Positions 26,423-36,303 of a stretch of DNA of 54,794 nt are shown in pieces. The DNA is taken from positions 1 through 54,794 of the forward strand of contig SUXE01000022.1 in NCBI GenBank assembly GCA_015061115.1, read 5' to 3'. The position numbers and the translations under genes are program-made. Position 1 is the stretch's first letter. Each line of letters opens with the position of its first letter. The DNA is from Bacteroidales bacterium. Lineage in GTDB: Bacteria > Bacteroidota > Bacteroidia > Bacteroidales > Paludibacteraceae. The notes under the pieces were generated by a model. That model was not told the origin of the DNA. It saw nothing but the letters and a program-made list of their open reading frames with translations, and did no database searches.

Positions 26423-27406
26423 GTGAAAAAGTTAAAAAGCATATTAGGATTTGTAGTCCCTTTGTTGTTAAGTGTAGCTCTTCTTTATTATATTTATTCG
26501 GGAGAAAATTGGGATGAGCAGATAGCCTATATCAAGAATGCAAATTTTTTCTGGCTCTTTTTGCCTGTGTTGGTGGCATTGCTCAGCAATCTTTTTAGGG
26601 CTCTCAGATGGAAGATGTTGATTAAGGCATCAGGCTTGGATGTGTCGCTTATAAATTCTTTTTTGGCTGTATTGGTTGGATATTTCGCTAATTTCCTATT
26701 GCCTAGAGCAGGAGAGGTTGCGAGATGTGGCGTATTAAAAAAATATACTGGTCTATCGTTTACGACGGTGCTTGGAACCGTTGTGACGGAGCGAATCTTT
26801 GATGTCATAATGACTGCGATTATTATGATGCTTGCTTTCGTGTTGGAGTTTGGAATGCTTTCGTCGTTGGTTGAAGACGCGAATCTCCCGTCGAAGATAT
26901 TATCTATTCTGATGAATCCATTTGTCATTGTGATCATACTCATTTTGGCTGTAGTTTTTGTATTTTGTTTCAAACTCCGAAACAAGAGTAAATTGTATGC
27001 AAAAGGTCGAGAGAGTCTAAGAAAATTCAAAGTAGGAATGATGTCAGCAAAAGACGTGGACAACAAATTTATGTTTGGATTATATACCGTCTTGATTTTC
27101 GCTTGCTATTATCTGATGCTCCATTTCAGTTTTTGGGCATTCGATTTCACAAAAGATATAACTTTTTCACAAGGCTTGGTTATATATGTAATGGGCGCTT
27201 TAGGCATTATCGCACCTGTACAGGGAGGCGTCGGTGCATGGCATTTTATGACAATACAGGCGTTGGTATTCTATCTAGGATCGATTATTGAACCAGAGGC
27301 AAAGGCATTTGCTTTGGTGGTTCATTCTGTGCAGACAATAGCTGTTTATATAGGATGCGGATTGTTGGCATATTTGCTATTGCCAATGGTTAATAAGAGA
27401 AAGTAG
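26423..27406 (+). CDS. YbhN/LPG-synthase-TM-like flippase family membrane protein
   Basis: A 327-residue integral membrane protein with about eight helices. The segments NLFRALRWKMLIKASG near residue 50, LLPRAGEVARCGVLKKYTGLSF near 90-110 and GALGIIAPVQGGVGAWHF near 265 match the UPF0104/AglD_2 family (lysylphosphatidylglycerol-synthase transmembrane domain). The family has been linked to lipid or lipid-linked substrate handling in membranes. The substrate here is unknown. I start it at GTG 26423 because the upstream in-frame TTG at 26384 lies inside the nuo terminator stem. Confidence 0.82.
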   Translation: MKKLKSILGFVVPLLLSVALLYYIYSGENWDEQIAYIKNANFFWLFLPVLVALLSNLFRALRWKMLIKASGLDVSLINSFLAVLVGYFANFLLPRAGEVARCGVLKKYTGLSFTTVLGTVVTERIFDVIMTAIIMMLAFVLEFGMLSSLVEDANLPSKILSILMNPFVIVIILILAVVFVFCFKLRNKSKLYAKGRESLRKFKVGMMSAKDVDNKFMFGLYTVLIFACYYLMLHFSFWAFDFTKDITFSQGLVIYVMGALGIIAPVQGGVGAWHFMTIQALVFYLGSIIEPEAKAFALVVHSVQTIAVYIGCGLLAYLLLPMVNKRK

Positions 27407-27412
27407 ATTTAG

Positions 27413-27448
27413 AAAAATATAGGGGGGAGAGGATACTCTTATATTTTT
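27413..27448 (+). terminator. Probable terminator after the YbhN-like gene
   Basis: AAAAATATA pairs with TATATTTTT, with an inner AGAG/CTCT stem around a GATA loop, interrupted by a G run. The stem is AT-rich but is placed directly after the stop and ends in five T. Confidence 0.5.
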
Positions 27449-27581
27449 CAGACAACTACTAAAATCTCTTTTGAAATAATATTGTAATAATTAATGCTGA
27501 TTGATATTTTTATATTTTTTGTTGCCTATCGTACATTTTTACATAGACAAATAATACTTTATGATAAAAAAACACCATGAT

Positions 27582-27614
27582 TTTGCATTATGAAATTTAA
27601 TTTTTTTATTTTTG
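27582..27614 (+). promoter_or_regulatory. Promoter of the giant T9SS protein gene
   Basis: TTTG (27582-27585), 21 bp spacer, TATTTTTG (27607-27614), in agreement with the Bacteroidetes consensus. The leader to the ATG at 27704 would be about 80 nt. Confidence 0.65.
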
Positions 27615-27703
27615 CATTGTTTGGTGGATAGCGTAGAAGAATTTATGGACTGCTACAAGATAACACCGTTTAATTTATTGAACGTAGACACATTTTTTTT
27701 TAT

Positions 27704-30700
27704 ATGAAAAAATTTTTACAAATGCTTTATGGATTCATTCCTAAGAAGGGAATTGGATTTGAAAAATATCTAGTTGCTTTCTGTATGCTGATAGGTGTGC
27801 AGGGAAGTGCTTTTGCTCAGCAGTATACGTTTCTGAATGTTTCTTCTGGAGTAAATTATATTTCAGATGGAATAATTAGTGTCAATCCTGGTGATGATGT
27901 CACTTTGACTGTGCCATATGTTCCTGATGGCACATCAGTAAAATGGGAATACAGAACGAAACCTAAGGAAGATAGACGATTATTGGCTGGAGAAACAGGA
28001 GCTTCAATAACCGTTTCCAATATTCAGGAAGATGTCGAATATATAGCATCTTATCCAAGTGCGTTTGGAGGTACTTCAGATGCACGTATTTTGATATCTT
28101 GTGTATATTTAACATCAACAGCTAGTCTGGTTTGTCCTAATGAAGCCGTTATGTTCAGTTATACAGGAGGTCAGTTTGCGGATAAAGGTAAATTTGAACA
28201 GAAAAAAGAAGGTCCAGCGTGGCATCTTTTGAAGGATTTTCCAAATAACTCTATTAATCAATGGATTCTGAGTGAACCAGAAAAGGATTTTTCTGTTCGT
28301 GTTTCTTTGGATTATGCATATTATGGTTCAAAGGCTAAGACTTTTGTTTCTAATCAAAAAGATGTGATTATCCGTAACGATTGTAAGCCTGAGTGTCTTA
28401 CTACTACTACAGGTCAGTATTATGTAGGAACGGATTTTGATCCAAATAAAGCTGATCCTCATAAAATTCCTCAGGATATCATCAATCATTTTGGTGATCA
28501 TAATATTGAGTTGCGAGAAGCTGATGTTAAGAATTATTGGCTAGGAAACAATGCCCATGATTTCTTTGGACAGGATCCAATGGATGATGTGGCATCGAAT
28601 GTTGTTGGAAAGAACAATTATATGTTTTGTGAAAATCCTAATGCAAGAGTTTGTGAATTGATATTCTCTCCAGTTTCTGAATTTTTAGGACAGCCATATA
28701 AATATACGATGCGTATGTACCTTCAGAAAGCAAGTGGTTGTGATATTGACGTGAATGCAAAATTTAAGGCACGTACGGGTCAAGGAAAGCAGACTATTGA
28801 TAAACTGAAAGGTTCGGCATATCTAAATAGTACAGGAGAACTGATTAAGTCAGCCAATGGTTATGTCGAGGGAGATATGACGTTGGCCTTTAATCAATTG
28901 ATGGATTTCAGTACTTTGAAGGATCATGATGTTATCAAGGTGGAGATTACATTTGATGGTAATTTCCCTAATGATCCTAATGGTTTGACAGAATTCAAGT
29001 TTTATCCAGAGTTCGCTCAGATGAGTTGCTGGAAGGTGGCTATTGATTATATATCTGCGGAGGTGGCAAATGTATGTTTGGATCCTCAGGTTTTGTGTGC
29101 AGGTGAATATACAACAGCTCATGCTGCAGGTTTCCCTGACGATTCTGAATATCATTGGTTTAAGAAAGAAGGCGATTCATGGGTAGAAGATTACTCCAAT
29201 TATAACAAAAGGGATGCCTCTATTAAAGCAGAGAAGGGTATTGTCTCATATCAGTTAAGAGTTAATGTGCCAGATTTAGGACAAATGGTATATGACTTCA
29301 GCGTGTCTGGTAATGACTGTACTATGAACAAGCCGACAGAAATCTTAGGAAAAACATTCTGTTTGCCAAATGTTCAGTCATATACTCCAAATATGGTTGA
29401 CCATTCTAAGGAGGTGACTTATGAGTGGACAATGTACAAACCAGATAATACGGTTTGGTTTGATTCTAAGAAGACTCCAGATCCTCATTTTGAGGTTTTT
29501 TCTTCGTCGGAATACACTAATCCTGATAGTGATTATTATAATCCAAATAAGGCTGATTCTTTAGTTGTTTCTATGAATCTTGATGATACGACAATTGTCG
29601 CAGAGGGAGATTATAAGTTACAATTAAGAGCGTTGTTAGGTACAGTTGTGGATACTACATTGGATACGATAATTCATATTTATCGTACTCCAGATATTAC
29701 CTTGAAACTGATAGGAGACAAGTATACAGATGGAATGAACGAGTCAGATAAGACAATCTGTCCTTCTGACCGTCGTAGAGAAATCAAAACATTTGCAGAG
29801 AATTCTTTTGATTCTCCAATGTTGTCTAAGTATACTTATAGATGGCAATCTGATCCAGTCGCACCAGGCGCGTTTATTCCAGATCCTTCTGATGCAAGGA
29901 AGGCTACTGTTAATTTGGCAGCTTTCCCTGGCATATGTGATGGAGACTTGGACAAGTTGCAACTTTCTGTTGTGGCTTATATAGATGGTTGTGCCGATGC
30001 AGATACTAACAAGTATAAAGTTGAAAAGTCTGATGATCCAACGATTGATTGTAAATCGCTGGAAGGAAGGAACGTGTTCTATTGTGAATCGAAAAAAGAG
30101 AGTGCAAATGTAACTGTTCCTATTCCTAATTTCACTTCTGGTTGTGATTCTGATCCAGATATTATAATAGAGTATACTCCAGAACGTAAAGAAGTGAAGG
30201 ACACAATGGGAACGAGAACCATTGTTGTTCGTAAGTCAGAAATCAATGATTCTGAATTGTTACATATAGTACTTCCGTGGGGTGTCTATAATTTCAAATA
30301 TACGATAAAGGATGGATGTGGTAAGACTGTAGATTGTACAACTCCTATATCTGTGGAAAAAGGATATCCAGATATTCCTTGTGATGAAATTATAGATTTG
30401 GATGTAATTAACGGTCGTGAAGATATAAATAGTAGCAAGTGTGCTGTTAAGTTAGGTGTAGATGATATCCCGGTTCCTAAGTTGCTTGATAGAAATTCAG
30501 AGAATGACACTATCTTGACAGGTGAGTATGCCGGTCGTGCACATTTTATTGAAAAACAAGACAAGAATGTGTTGAAGAATTCTATAGCAAAGTTTGATAT
30601 GTCTATAGATCTGTATGATGAGTATGATATTGATTATACTTATATTCTTTGGAAATTCACTAATGGAGATAAGTCTTCATATTGTGTGCAGGAAGTAGTT

Positions 30701-33700
30701 GTGCGTGATACTGGAGTGCCATATTTTGATTGTGATGCAATTGACCCGTTTGTATATCGTCCTGAAACTGAAACATGTGAAATCGTATTTAAGGATTTCA
30801 AGGATTATTTGTTTAATAAAAAATATACAGCATTTGATTCTTGTCCAGAGCCTGTGACTCCAATCCTTGGTGAGTTGCATGAGGATTCAGTTAAAATAAG
30901 CAAGGTAGAAGAAACAAAAGTATTCTTGGTTGGAATACCGGATACTCTATATTGGCAGTTCAGAGATCGACACAATAATCTAAAATATTGTCCACAAGTT
31001 ATTGACCCAAGGTCAAAACGACCAGTTGTTGTTGATTGTAAAACGCTTGAATATTTTGAAGGAACAGCAAAAGATAGCACATGTTATGTGGATGCAGAGG
31101 AGTTGAATATTCCTAATCCTCCTTATGGAAAGGAAGCATGTGTGGGTAAAAATGGGGATTCAATACCGGTCGCAGGTGTCGGTACTCGTAGCGATGGAAT
31201 GGCTTTGACTGATCCATATCCTGTTGGTGACACATATATTACTTGGTTGTTCGTTGGCAAGAATTCGACTCCAGCGACATGTAAAAGTCATGTATTTGTA
31301 AAAGGTGTTCTTGCTCCTGTACTTGATTGTGACCTTTTGTTCCCAAAGAAATGGGTTGATATGCCAACTTGTGATTCGATGGATATTACTTTGGAGACAA
31401 AAAAAGTTCCAGATCCATGTGTGGCTGGATTTATGTCTGAAGGCATACCATTTATTAATAATGAGAAAATTGAATTGAAACATAAATTCCCAATTGGTGA
31501 GACTTTCGTCACTTGGAAATTCTGGGATTATACTAAGTCTGCAGTAGATTCTTGTATACAGTCTATACATTTGAGAGATTCATTCCCTCCTGATGTGTTA
31601 TGTGACACTTTGAAGGATTCTCGTGTGGAGCTAGATGGCAAATGCTCGATTCCATTTGAGGATTTGAGAGATTCTTTAGGAAGAAAGTATGCAATAGAAC
31701 ATTGTACGGGTGAAAAAATTTGGGGTGAACCATACTTGCTTGATACGGTTACTGGACAAAGACGTGAATTCCCATCAGAGGTTAGTGTAGGTATTTATCC
31801 AATTCAATGGGTATTCGCTAACGATAGTTTGACGACAAAAGAGGCAACATGTGACAAGACATTGTATGTTTTGCATAATGGGGCTCCAATCTTTGATTGT
31901 CGTACTTTGAAATCTCCTTTGCAGTTGTTTGATGAAAAAGGATTGTGTAAGGTGGAGCTAAATCCTGATTTGTTACCTATCCCAGAGGCTGTTGATTCAT
32001 GTAAACTGGATTATACTGTCTATGGACACGGATATGTACAGTTGTTTGGTAAAGGTGAATTGTTGGATCTATGCTACTTTGATAGAGAAAAGAACAAGGC
32101 TGTTTATCTGATGGATCTTCCTCTTGGTGGACATAATATTTTATGGGTGTTCACGAGTCCGTTCTCTACAAAGCCTAAAACGTGTGATCAGTTTGTTAAG
32201 GTTAACAGCTCAGCCTTTAATAAGATTGATTGTAAAGATTTGAAAGATTATGTGCATTATACAATGCGTAGACAGGGTGAGGGTGCTACTTTTGAAGAGC
32301 TTAGAGATTCAGGTTTGATTTTGCCTGAATTTGAAGATCCTTGTCTTGTTGTGGATACAATTTATACTAGAGACGATGGTAAGTCTATTTATACTGATGT
32401 TTATCCTGTAGGAAGTAGAGTTATTATCACATGGTTATTCAAGGATACAACACCAAGAGCGGAGCAGACAAAGAGATGTCAAACTATTGTGGATGTAGAG
32501 GATGGTGATATTCCTATGTGTCTAGAACCAAAAGTTAGTGGAACATTTACTTGTCTGGATGAACTTCCTGCAGCATATGCTGATTATGGTGAATTCAGAA
32601 AGAATGGTGGAAAATTGGTTTCTAATAATGTTGATGTTTCCGACTTTGTTTATCCAGAGACTTTCAAACTCGACACTATAATTTTGGGTGACAAGTGTGA
32701 TTTCCAATATACTAGAAAGTATACAGTTCTTAACTTGAGAAATGATACTGTCAAGTGTTTCCATAGATTCCGTATCAAAGATACTATTCCTCCAGTTTGG
32801 ATGGATAATGCAGCTTCTTTGAGTAAGACATTCGACTGTGTCGCTGAAAATTTCTTCCCTATGAATTTGAGAGCTAAGGAAATATGCTCAAATGACACTA
32901 TTTCAGAGTACCATAAAGTTGTTAGTCTGGATGGAGTGGTTGATGGATTGTTCTATACGGTTACATCAAACAAATCTCCAAACCCTGAAGACTGTGAGTA
33001 CTACAACTATAGCGAAGTTCGTAAATATGTGGCTGTAGACAGATGTAGAAATTATTCTGACACGTTGACTTTTGTTGCTCAGGTACAGGATACTTTCGCA
33101 CCTATTATCAATATGCCGGACACTGCTAAATGGCGTACTAATTTAGTGCCTGCGGTATATGCTCATACCGATTGTACATTCTTATATCCGGATTTGACTT
33201 CGTCTTTCCCTAAGGACTCAATTAGTGATGTTTGTGACCCTAAGGCTTCTAAGTATTTCAAGATTACTCAGACTCCAGCTGCTGGTACTGTAATCAAGAA
33301 TACTAAGAAAATTCAATTTGTAACTCTTCATATAACAGACCCATGTGGACTTGAAGATACTTTGATGAAACCAATATATGTTCAAGATTCAAAGGATATT
33401 ATAGATATTGAGTTGTCAGATACTGTTATCTGTGCTGAGCAGGCTTTGACTCTTAATGATTTGATGGTATATACCGGTTATATTTATATGGAAGATTGGT
33501 TTGATGAGGGTAACTGGAAACTTGTTAAGAATGAAAATATCGCATATGATTATTATAAAGGTGATGTTGATGAGAAGAATTTGATTTATTCTAATAACAA
33601 GGTGACGTATGCTTCAAAATTTGATCAGACTGTTGGACATAGAAACTTTACTGAATTGTCGTCAATGTTACAAGAGGGATTGTATACGATTGTAGGTATG

Positions 33701-34636
33701 GATACTTCGCTTCATTGTGTGGATACGACGAGTGCTTATATCACTATTCATGCACGTCCTTCAATTGACCTTGATGCTTCTAAACTTGTAGTTTGTGAGA
33801 AAGACTCAATTCATTTGATATCGGACAATGAGACACTTTATGAAAAGTACAAGTTGGATGTCCGTGACAATGGTGAGGAAATAACAGAGGAAGGTTGGAT
33901 GGTTAATGGTGTCAAGTATATTCCGGAAACTTTACTAGAGTATACTAATGCAGTGGGTAAACTGCAATATTATGCAATCAACAGGTGTGAAATGGGTACT
34001 TCTAGCGATTGGATTTCTTTAAGTATGAGACAAAGAATGTCTCCTGACAATCTGATGTTGACTACAGAACCTAATAATCCTGCAAGAGTTTACTTAGGCG
34101 AGTCGGCTAAGTTGAATCTTGTCACTAGGTATAAGCCTGAATCGTACTTGTGGTATCGAGTTAATGGTGTTGTTGATGGAACTTCAGATGAGATGTTTGA
34201 CAAGTATGGAAATGTTCGAGATGCGTATATGGATTCTAATTTCGAACAAGATTCTTTGCTTGGAGTCACTTCTTATGGAGAACCTGGAAGTAAGACTATG
34301 TATTTGACTGAGTTGGGTGATAGTGCTAAATACTATGTTCTGTTAGTTGATAGTGTTTGTCCTGCGGTACCGTCAAATATTGTCTCAATTGATGTTGTCC
34401 AGAAACTTCCAACTGCGTTCACCCCTCATAACTCTCATGGCATGAACGATATCTTTATGGAAGGACATAAAGTTGTTATCTTCAACCGTTACGGACAGAA
34501 AATGGTTGAAAGTGATAATGGCTGGGATGGAACTTGTCGTGGTGATCTTGTTGATCCAGGTGTTTACTTCTATGAGGTTATCATCAACGAGGGTGAGAGA
34601 CATAAGGGATCTATTGAGGTCGTTTACTTTAAGTAG
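27704..34636 (+). CDS. Giant cysteine-rich surface protein with T9SS type B sorting domain
   Basis: A 2310-residue secreted protein. It has an extended signal peptide (cleavage expected after GSAFAQ, near residue 39) and Ig-like segments to about residue 220. From about 775 to 1610 runs a series of some eight to nine degenerate ~90-residue units. Each opens with a DCK/FDC-like Cys motif, has a central Cys pair, and ends in a PVGxTxITWxF-type strand plus a Cys before the next unit, similar to HYR-like repeats. Further beta-rich segments follow. The last ~75 residues (LPTAFTPHNSHGMNDIF, then VIFNRYGQKM, GWDGTCRG, PGVYFYEV) are the gliding-motility-associated C-terminal domain that directs type B T9SS export and surface attachment. 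It is likely an adhesin or surface-layer filament; no enzymatic motif is visible. Promoter and terminator both flank it, so it is monocistronic. Confidence 0.9.
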   Translation: MKKFLQMLYGFIPKKGIGFEKYLVAFCMLIGVQGSAFAQQYTFLNVSSGVNYISDGIISVNPGDDVTLTVPYVPDGTSVKWEYRTKPKEDRRLLAGETGASITVSNIQEDVEYIASYPSAFGGTSDARILISCVYLTSTASLVCPNEAVMFSYTGGQFADKGKFEQKKEGPAWHLLKDFPNNSINQWILSEPEKDFSVRVSLDYAYYGSKAKTFVSNQKDVIIRNDCKPECLTTTTGQYYVGTDFDPNKADPHKIPQDIINHFGDHNIELREADVKNYWLGNNAHDFFGQDPMDDVASNVVGKNNYMFCENPNARVCELIFSPVSEFLGQPYKYTMRMYLQKASGCDIDVNAKFKARTGQGKQTIDKLKGSAYLNSTGELIKSANGYVEGDMTLAFNQLMDFSTLKDHDVIKVEITFDGNFPNDPNGLTEFKFYPEFAQMSCWKVAIDYISAEVANVCLDPQVLCAGEYTTAHAAGFPDDSEYHWFKKEGDSWVEDYSNYNKRDASIKAEKGIVSYQLRVNVPDLGQMVYDFSVSGNDCTMNKPTEILGKTFCLPNVQSYTPNMVDHSKEVTYEWTMYKPDNTVWFDSKKTPDPHFEVFSSSEYTNPDSDYYNPNKADSLVVSMNLDDTTIVAEGDYKLQLRALLGTVVDTTLDTIIHIYRTPDITLKLIGDKYTDGMNESDKTICPSDRRREIKTFAENSFDSPMLSKYTYRWQSDPVAPGAFIPDPSDARKATVNLAAFPGICDGDLDKLQLSVVAYIDGCADADTNKYKVEKSDDPTIDCKSLEGRNVFYCESKKESANVTVPIPNFTSGCDSDPDIIIEYTPERKEVKDTMGTRTIVVRKSEINDSELLHIVLPWGVYNFKYTIKDGCGKTVDCTTPISVEKGYPDIPCDEIIDLDVINGREDINSSKCAVKLGVDDIPVPKLLDRNSENDTILTGEYAGRAHFIEKQDKNVLKNSIAKFDMSIDLYDEYDIDYTYILWKFTNGDKSSYCVQEVVVRDTGVPYFDCDAIDPFVYRPETETCEIVFKDFKDYLFNKKYTAFDSCPEPVTPILGELHEDSVKISKVEETKVFLVGIPDTLYWQFRDRHNNLKYCPQVIDPRSKRPVVVDCKTLEYFEGTAKDSTCYVDAEELNIPNPPYGKEACVGKNGDSIPVAGVGTRSDGMALTDPYPVGDTYITWLFVGKNSTPATCKSHVFVKGVLAPVLDCDLLFPKKWVDMPTCDSMDITLETKKVPDPCVAGFMSEGIPFINNEKIELKHKFPIGETFVTWKFWDYTKSAVDSCIQSIHLRDSFPPDVLCDTLKDSRVELDGKCSIPFEDLRDSLGRKYAIEHCTGEKIWGEPYLLDTVTGQRREFPSEVSVGIYPIQWVFANDSLTTKEATCDKTLYVLHNGAPIFDCRTLKSPLQLFDEKGLCKVELNPDLLPIPEAVDSCKLDYTVYGHGYVQLFGKGELLDLCYFDREKNKAVYLMDLPLGGHNILWVFTSPFSTKPKTCDQFVKVNSSAFNKIDCKDLKDYVHYTMRRQGEGATFEELRDSGLILPEFEDPCLVVDTIYTRDDGKSIYTDVYPVGSRVIITWLFKDTTPRAEQTKRCQTIVDVEDGDIPMCLEPKVSGTFTCLDELPAAYADYGEFRKNGGKLVSNNVDVSDFVYPETFKLDTIILGDKCDFQYTRKYTVLNLRNDTVKCFHRFRIKDTIPPVWMDNAASLSKTFDCVAENFFPMNLRAKEICSNDTISEYHKVVSLDGVVDGLFYTVTSNKSPNPEDCEYYNYSEVRKYVAVDRCRNYSDTLTFVAQVQDTFAPIINMPDTAKWRTNLVPAVYAHTDCTFLYPDLTSSFPKDSISDVCDPKASKYFKITQTPAAGTVIKNTKKIQFVTLHITDPCGLEDTLMKPIYVQDSKDIIDIELSDTVICAEQALTLNDLMVYTGYIYMEDWFDEGNWKLVKNENIAYDYYKGDVDEKNLIYSNNKVTYASKFDQTVGHRNFTELSSMLQEGLYTIVGMDTSLHCVDTTSAYITIHARPSIDLDASKLVVCEKDSIHLISDNETLYEKYKLDVRDNGEEITEEGWMVNGVKYIPETLLEYTNAVGKLQYYAINRCEMGTSSDWISLSMRQRMSPDNLMLTTEPNNPARVYLGESAKLNLVTRYKPESYLWYRVNGVVDGTSDEMFDKYGNVRDAYMDSNFEQDSLLGVTSYGEPGSKTMYLTELGDSAKYYVLLVDSVCPAVPSNIVSIDVVQKLPTAFTPHNSHGMNDIFMEGHKVVIFNRYGQKMVESDNGWDGTCRGDLVDPGVYFYEVIINEGERHKGSIEVVYFK

Positions 34637-34661
34637 CGTCAATTTTAATTGAATATTATAA

Positions 34662-34691
34662 GGGTGGAAGAGTTTTCTCTTCCTCCCTTTT
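34662..34691 (+). terminator. Terminator of the giant T9SS protein gene
   Basis: GGGTGGAAGAG (34662-34672) pairs with CTCTTCCTCCC (34677-34687), with one T-T mismatch, around a TTTT loop and followed by TTTT. Confidence 0.82.
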
Positions 34692-34713
34692 GTTTGAATT
34701 TACGTCATATATT

Positions 34714-35325
34714 ATGATTTACAGAATTTATCCGGAGAATCCGAATCAAAAAGAGATTGATAAGGTTGTCCAGTTTTTGCAGGATGGTGGAATAATTGTC
34801 TATCCTACAGATACAATTTATGGTATGGGTTGCGACATCTTTAATGCGAGAGCAGTGGAAAGAGTTTGCCAGTATAAGAAAATAGATCCGAAGAAGGCTA
34901 ATCTTTCTTTCATCTGTTATGATTTGAGCCATATCGCTGAATATGCGAAGGTGAACAATGATGTTTTCAAATTGATGAAGAAGAATCTTCCTGGTCCGTT
35001 CACTTTTATCTTGAATGCGACTAGTAACCTTCCTAAATTGTTCAGAAATAAGAAGACGGTAGGTATCCGTGTCCCAGACAATAATGTCATCCGTGAGATT
35101 GTCAGAACCCTTGGTAATCCTATTCTTTCCACTTCTGTCCGCGACGATAATGACGATGTGCTTGAGTATTACACTGATCCTGAATTGATGGATGAAAAAC
35201 TCTCTCACTTTGTCGATTGTGTGATTAATTCTGGATATGGAAGTCTTGAGCCTTCCACTGTTGTTGATTGTACTGGTGATGAGCCGGTGATTGTACGTCA
35301 AGGAAAAGGTATTTTGGAATATTGA
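34714..35325 (+). CDS. Sua5/YciO/YrdC-family protein (threonylcarbamoyl-AMP synthase type)
   Basis: A 203-residue member of the Sua5/YciO/YrdC family, which makes threonylcarbamoyl-AMP for t6A37 modification of ANN-decoding tRNAs. Signature stretches are GGIIVYPTDTIYGMGCD near 25-41, KKANLSFICYDLSHIAEY, LPGPFTFILNA near 89, VGIRVPDN near 113 and ILSTSVRDD near 132. SLEPSTVVDC near the C-terminus completes the binding cleft. The K-x-R / S-x-N pattern is not exactly that of YrdC, so it may be the YciO branch. The ATG at 34714 is chosen over an in-frame TTG at 34690 that overlaps the terminator. One base separates the stop from the next gene. Confidence 0.88.
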   Translation: MIYRIYPENPNQKEIDKVVQFLQDGGIIVYPTDTIYGMGCDIFNARAVERVCQYKKIDPKKANLSFICYDLSHIAEYAKVNNDVFKLMKKNLPGPFTFILNATSNLPKLFRNKKTVGIRVPDNNVIREIVRTLGNPILSTSVRDDNDDVLEYYTDPELMDEKLSHFVDCVINSGYGSLEPSTVVDCTGDEPVIVRQGKGILEY

Positions 35326-35326
35326 T

Positions 35327-36226
35327 ATGTGGATCTTGCTTGCGATGATGTCGGCTCTTTTGCTCGGCATCTATGATGTGTTCAAAAAGAAATCGCTTTC
35401 CGACAATGCCGTCATACCGGTGCTTTCGATTTCTATTTTTTTCTCTTTCATTCTTTTCCTTCCATTGCTTATCGCCTCTGGATTAGACGGTACAAAAGAG
35501 AGTCTTGGTGATTTTTATATTCCCAATGTCGACGGTGCTACTCATTTCGCAATCTTCTTGAAGTCTGTCATTGTCCTTTGCTCGTGGATTTGTGCCTATT
35601 TTGGAATGAAACATATTCCGATTACGATATTTTCTCCTATCAGGGCGACGCAACCGATATGGACTGTGCTTGTTGCAGTGGTGATCTTCAATGAGTGTCT
35701 GTCTTGGATTCAATCGTTGGCTATCGCTATCACTCTTATCTCTTTCTTCGCTTTTTCTCAAGTGGGTAAGAAAGAGGGTGTTTCTTGGAAATCCAACAAA
35801 TGGATTTGGCTTGTGATCGCAGCCACAGTGTTTGGCTCGGCAAGTGGACTCTATGACAAACATCTTATGCATAGCGGTTATCCACGTATGGCGGTTCAGG
35901 TATACAGTACCATGTATCAGTCGATTCTTATGCTGATTGTGATGTTCGCATTGTGGTATCCCCACCGTCTCAAATCAACTCCATTCCAATGGCGATGGAC
36001 AATCCTTGGCATTTCCGTTTTTCTTATGATGGCTGATTATGTCTATTATTGGGCTCTCTCTTATGATGACGCTTATATCTCCATCGTCTCTACAATACGT
36101 CGTTCTGGCGCGATTGTGCCGTTTGTCTATGGTGCTGTGGCTTTGAAGGAAAAGAATATCAAGATAAAATCAGTATTGCTTTGTGGTGTCATACTGGGTG
36201 TATCTTTGTTGTATATATTCAGATAA
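35327..36226 (+). CDS. EamA/DMT-family transporter
   Basis: A 299-residue membrane protein with about ten hydrophobic helices in two repeats, the EamA (drug/metabolite transporter) layout. The Pro-containing helix IFSPIRATQPIWTVLVAVVI near residue 103-122 is typical, and FNECLSWIQSLAIAITLIS follows. The start ATG at 35327 is one base after the Sua5/YrdC-type stop, so the two are cotranscribed. The transported compound is not predictable. Confidence 0.88.
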   Translation: MWILLAMMSALLLGIYDVFKKKSLSDNAVIPVLSISIFFSFILFLPLLIASGLDGTKESLGDFYIPNVDGATHFAIFLKSVIVLCSWICAYFGMKHIPITIFSPIRATQPIWTVLVAVVIFNECLSWIQSLAIAITLISFFAFSQVGKKEGVSWKSNKWIWLVIAATVFGSASGLYDKHLMHSGYPRMAVQVYSTMYQSILMLIVMFALWYPHRLKSTPFQWRWTILGISVFLMMADYVYYWALSYDDAYISIVSTIRRSGAIVPFVYGAVALKEKNIKIKSVLLCGVILGVSLLYIFR

Positions 36227-36252
36227 ATGGACGATAATTCGTTGAATTTTGT

Positions 36253-36260
36253 TATATTTG
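36253..36260 (+). promoter_or_regulatory. -7 promoter element before the unknown 395-residue gene
   Basis: TATATTTG matches TAnnTTTG, 44 bp before the ATG at 36304. No clear TTTG lies at the -33 distance. Confidence 0.4.
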
Positions 36261-36303
36261 CATTTTTATTTATGTAGACTTGTTTTAGTTGTTTTGATTT
36301 TAT

